Shown here: one piece after another, positions 62,625-64,000 of the stretch | How the letters are laid out: each line of letters begins with the position of its first letter | Position numbering within the stretch: the first letter of the stretch is position 1 | NCBI GenBank assembly: GCA_030272155.1 | Contig: CP126196.1 | Span: 2,790,001-2,854,000 of the forward strand | From: Tetradesmus obliquus | Lineage: Eukaryota > Chlorophyta > Chlorophyceae > Sphaeropleales > Scenedesmaceae | Length of the DNA stretch: 64,000 nucleotides | Direction: 5' to 3' | Translations under genes and position numbers: made by a program | Notes under the pieces: generated by a model | Databases searched by the model: none | What the model saw: only the letters and a program-made list of their open reading frames with translations | What the model was told of the DNA's origin: nothing

Positions 62625-64000
62625 CTGCAGCAGCAGCAGCAAGGGCCGCGGCAGGGGCGGCAGCATGGGCACCAGTTTAAAACGGAGGTTGGTCAGGCTG
62701 GGTGCGTGGCAATTGCGCAGCACAACACACACGTCCATTCAAGCGCACGCCGCCGGGTTTGACATACGCTGCAGTGCCTGTGCAACAGGGACCGTATACC
62801 GAAGCCTTGTGCGGCTTTGATGCCCGCAGGAACCAGTTTCAACTGCTAGCTGCAGAACAGGCTGCTGCACCAGCAGAAGCAGCAGCAGCGCAACCCACCG
62901 ACGCAGCTGCCATGAAAACTTTGTTTAGCGTAGGCCCTGCATTGACAGTGTGTGTCTGCTGCAACTCTGGAGCAGCCACAGCAGATATGGCAGCCAGGGG
63001 TAGTCTTCTGCTGCGCAGGGCTTGGCCTGGGGCTCTGAATGGAGCAGCTGCTGGATGAGGCTGCAGATATCCAGCCTTCATGACTTGAACTGCTACAGAA
63101 GTTTGCATGGAGCGCCTGCTGGGGCAAGACGAGAGCCAGAGTAGGCCAGGCTAAGGTCCCGCAGCTACGAGCAGGGAGGGCAGCAAACCGAAAACCTACC
63201 GGTCTGGAACCTGCCGCTGCAAGCCCCTCTGACACCTGAACTAGTCGAGTAACATAACAAGCGTGCGTCAGGCCTGCTTCAGCTTTCGGAGGGGATGATC
63301 CGGGCAAAATCGTCCGGTATGGTCTGCTGTCCACAACTGGCTCAGGCACTTTCAGCACTGCAACTGCAAAGAAAGACTTGCTCTAACTTGCTTTCAACAC
63401 GGCATATGCAGCCGGACATGCACCTAAATATCTGACACGTATGCCGCGCCAGTGATTCTGAAGGTTTTAACTTTTCAGCCAGCGGGTGTGACTTGAGTCT
63501 CCGTCGGCTCATCCCTTCATGTTTCCTCCCCTCCTTCAGGGCTGCTCATGCGCTGCAGGCCTGCCAAAGTGGCTAGCCTGATGATGCAGTAGCAATGCTG
63601 CTGTAGCTCAGCTGTGCGGTGGTGTTGACCGCAGAATAGTTTGAAAGCGCTTCAAGCAACAGCGGACAAAGTAATAAAATGTGGCCAGGTGAACTGGCGT
63701 TGCAGTCACGCACTTCTGCTAGCCTGCAAATGCGCCATGGCTTCAGTCACGATGCCAGTTTGCTGCTGCTGGGTCTCTCCTGCACCACGTGATACGTCCA
63801 TCAAGGATCAGTCCACCGTTGATTGGCAGTGCGGATCCCAATGCAGGGGCAACGGTTCCTCAAAAGCACATGTTGCTTCCTTGTGTCTCCAGCTAGCTGG
63901 CCTGCGCAGCTGCAGCGCACAAGCCCTACGCCAGAAACTCTCGCTGCACAATCTTGCTATTGCTGCTGCCGCCTTGCAGCTGCTGCTGGCTGGGTTGCTG
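62625..64000. other. 5' region of the PP2C gene and window end
   Basis: A (CTG)n-CAG acceptor on the minus strand ends at 62625. The minus-strand ATG at 63358 opens a plausible leader exon. The last 600 bp hold nothing I can support. Confidence 0.4.

Overview
The window reads as nuclear DNA of a green alga (Chlorophyta; a chlorophycean such as a Sphaeroplealean is plausible, but this is inference). Reasons: GT-AG introns in nearly every gene, GC-rich codon choice, CAG/CTG microsatellites everywhere, plastid-transit-like N-termini, and plant-type proteins (two-zinc DnaJ-type finger protein, BSD-domain protein, TEY MAP kinase, MYB, plant-type alpha/beta hydrolase). No rRNA, tRNA, CRISPR or intact mobile element was found.

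Layout: 3-964 (+) C-terminal part of a SlyD/FKBP-like protein. 3131-4220 and 6617-8241 (-) a tandem pair of small secreted Cys-rich proteins. 8953-15701 (-) a very large codanin-1-like protein. 16137-21725 (-) the complete DNA primase large subunit. 22040-23484 (+) a small unrecognised protein. 23485-26801 non-coding DNA with a 232-bp near-perfect inverted repeat and a satellite. 26802-28331 (-) a plastid-type membrane protein. 28590-31414 (+) an alpha/beta hydrolase. 32585-36221 (+) a signal-peptide exon and an unrecognised six-exon gene. 37596-40764 (-) BSD-domain protein. 41043-42168 (+) DnaJ-type zinc-finger protein. 44374-49654 (-) complete TEY MAP kinase. 50969-56725 (+) a large R2R3 MYB. 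59943-62624 (-) a PP2C phosphatase, N-terminus open. Three divergent gene pairs are separated by only 258-314 bp.

The most striking pattern is shared by almost all of these genes. Short pieces that span an exon-intron junction have been duplicated in tandem, so introns (and some 3' flanks) carry one to four decayed copies of the neighbouring exon edge, often with the splice site still present. Copies of exon heads lie upstream of the functional exon and copies of exon tails lie downstream. About a dozen genes show it, sometimes on both sides of the same exon. A second pattern is that (CTG)n tracts in the sense direction end directly in the CAG of 3' splice sites, apparently serving as the pyrimidine tract. 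Exon models were built by hand from splice signals, reading phase and family knowledge; most exon borders are phase-consistent, but none has been checked against transcripts.
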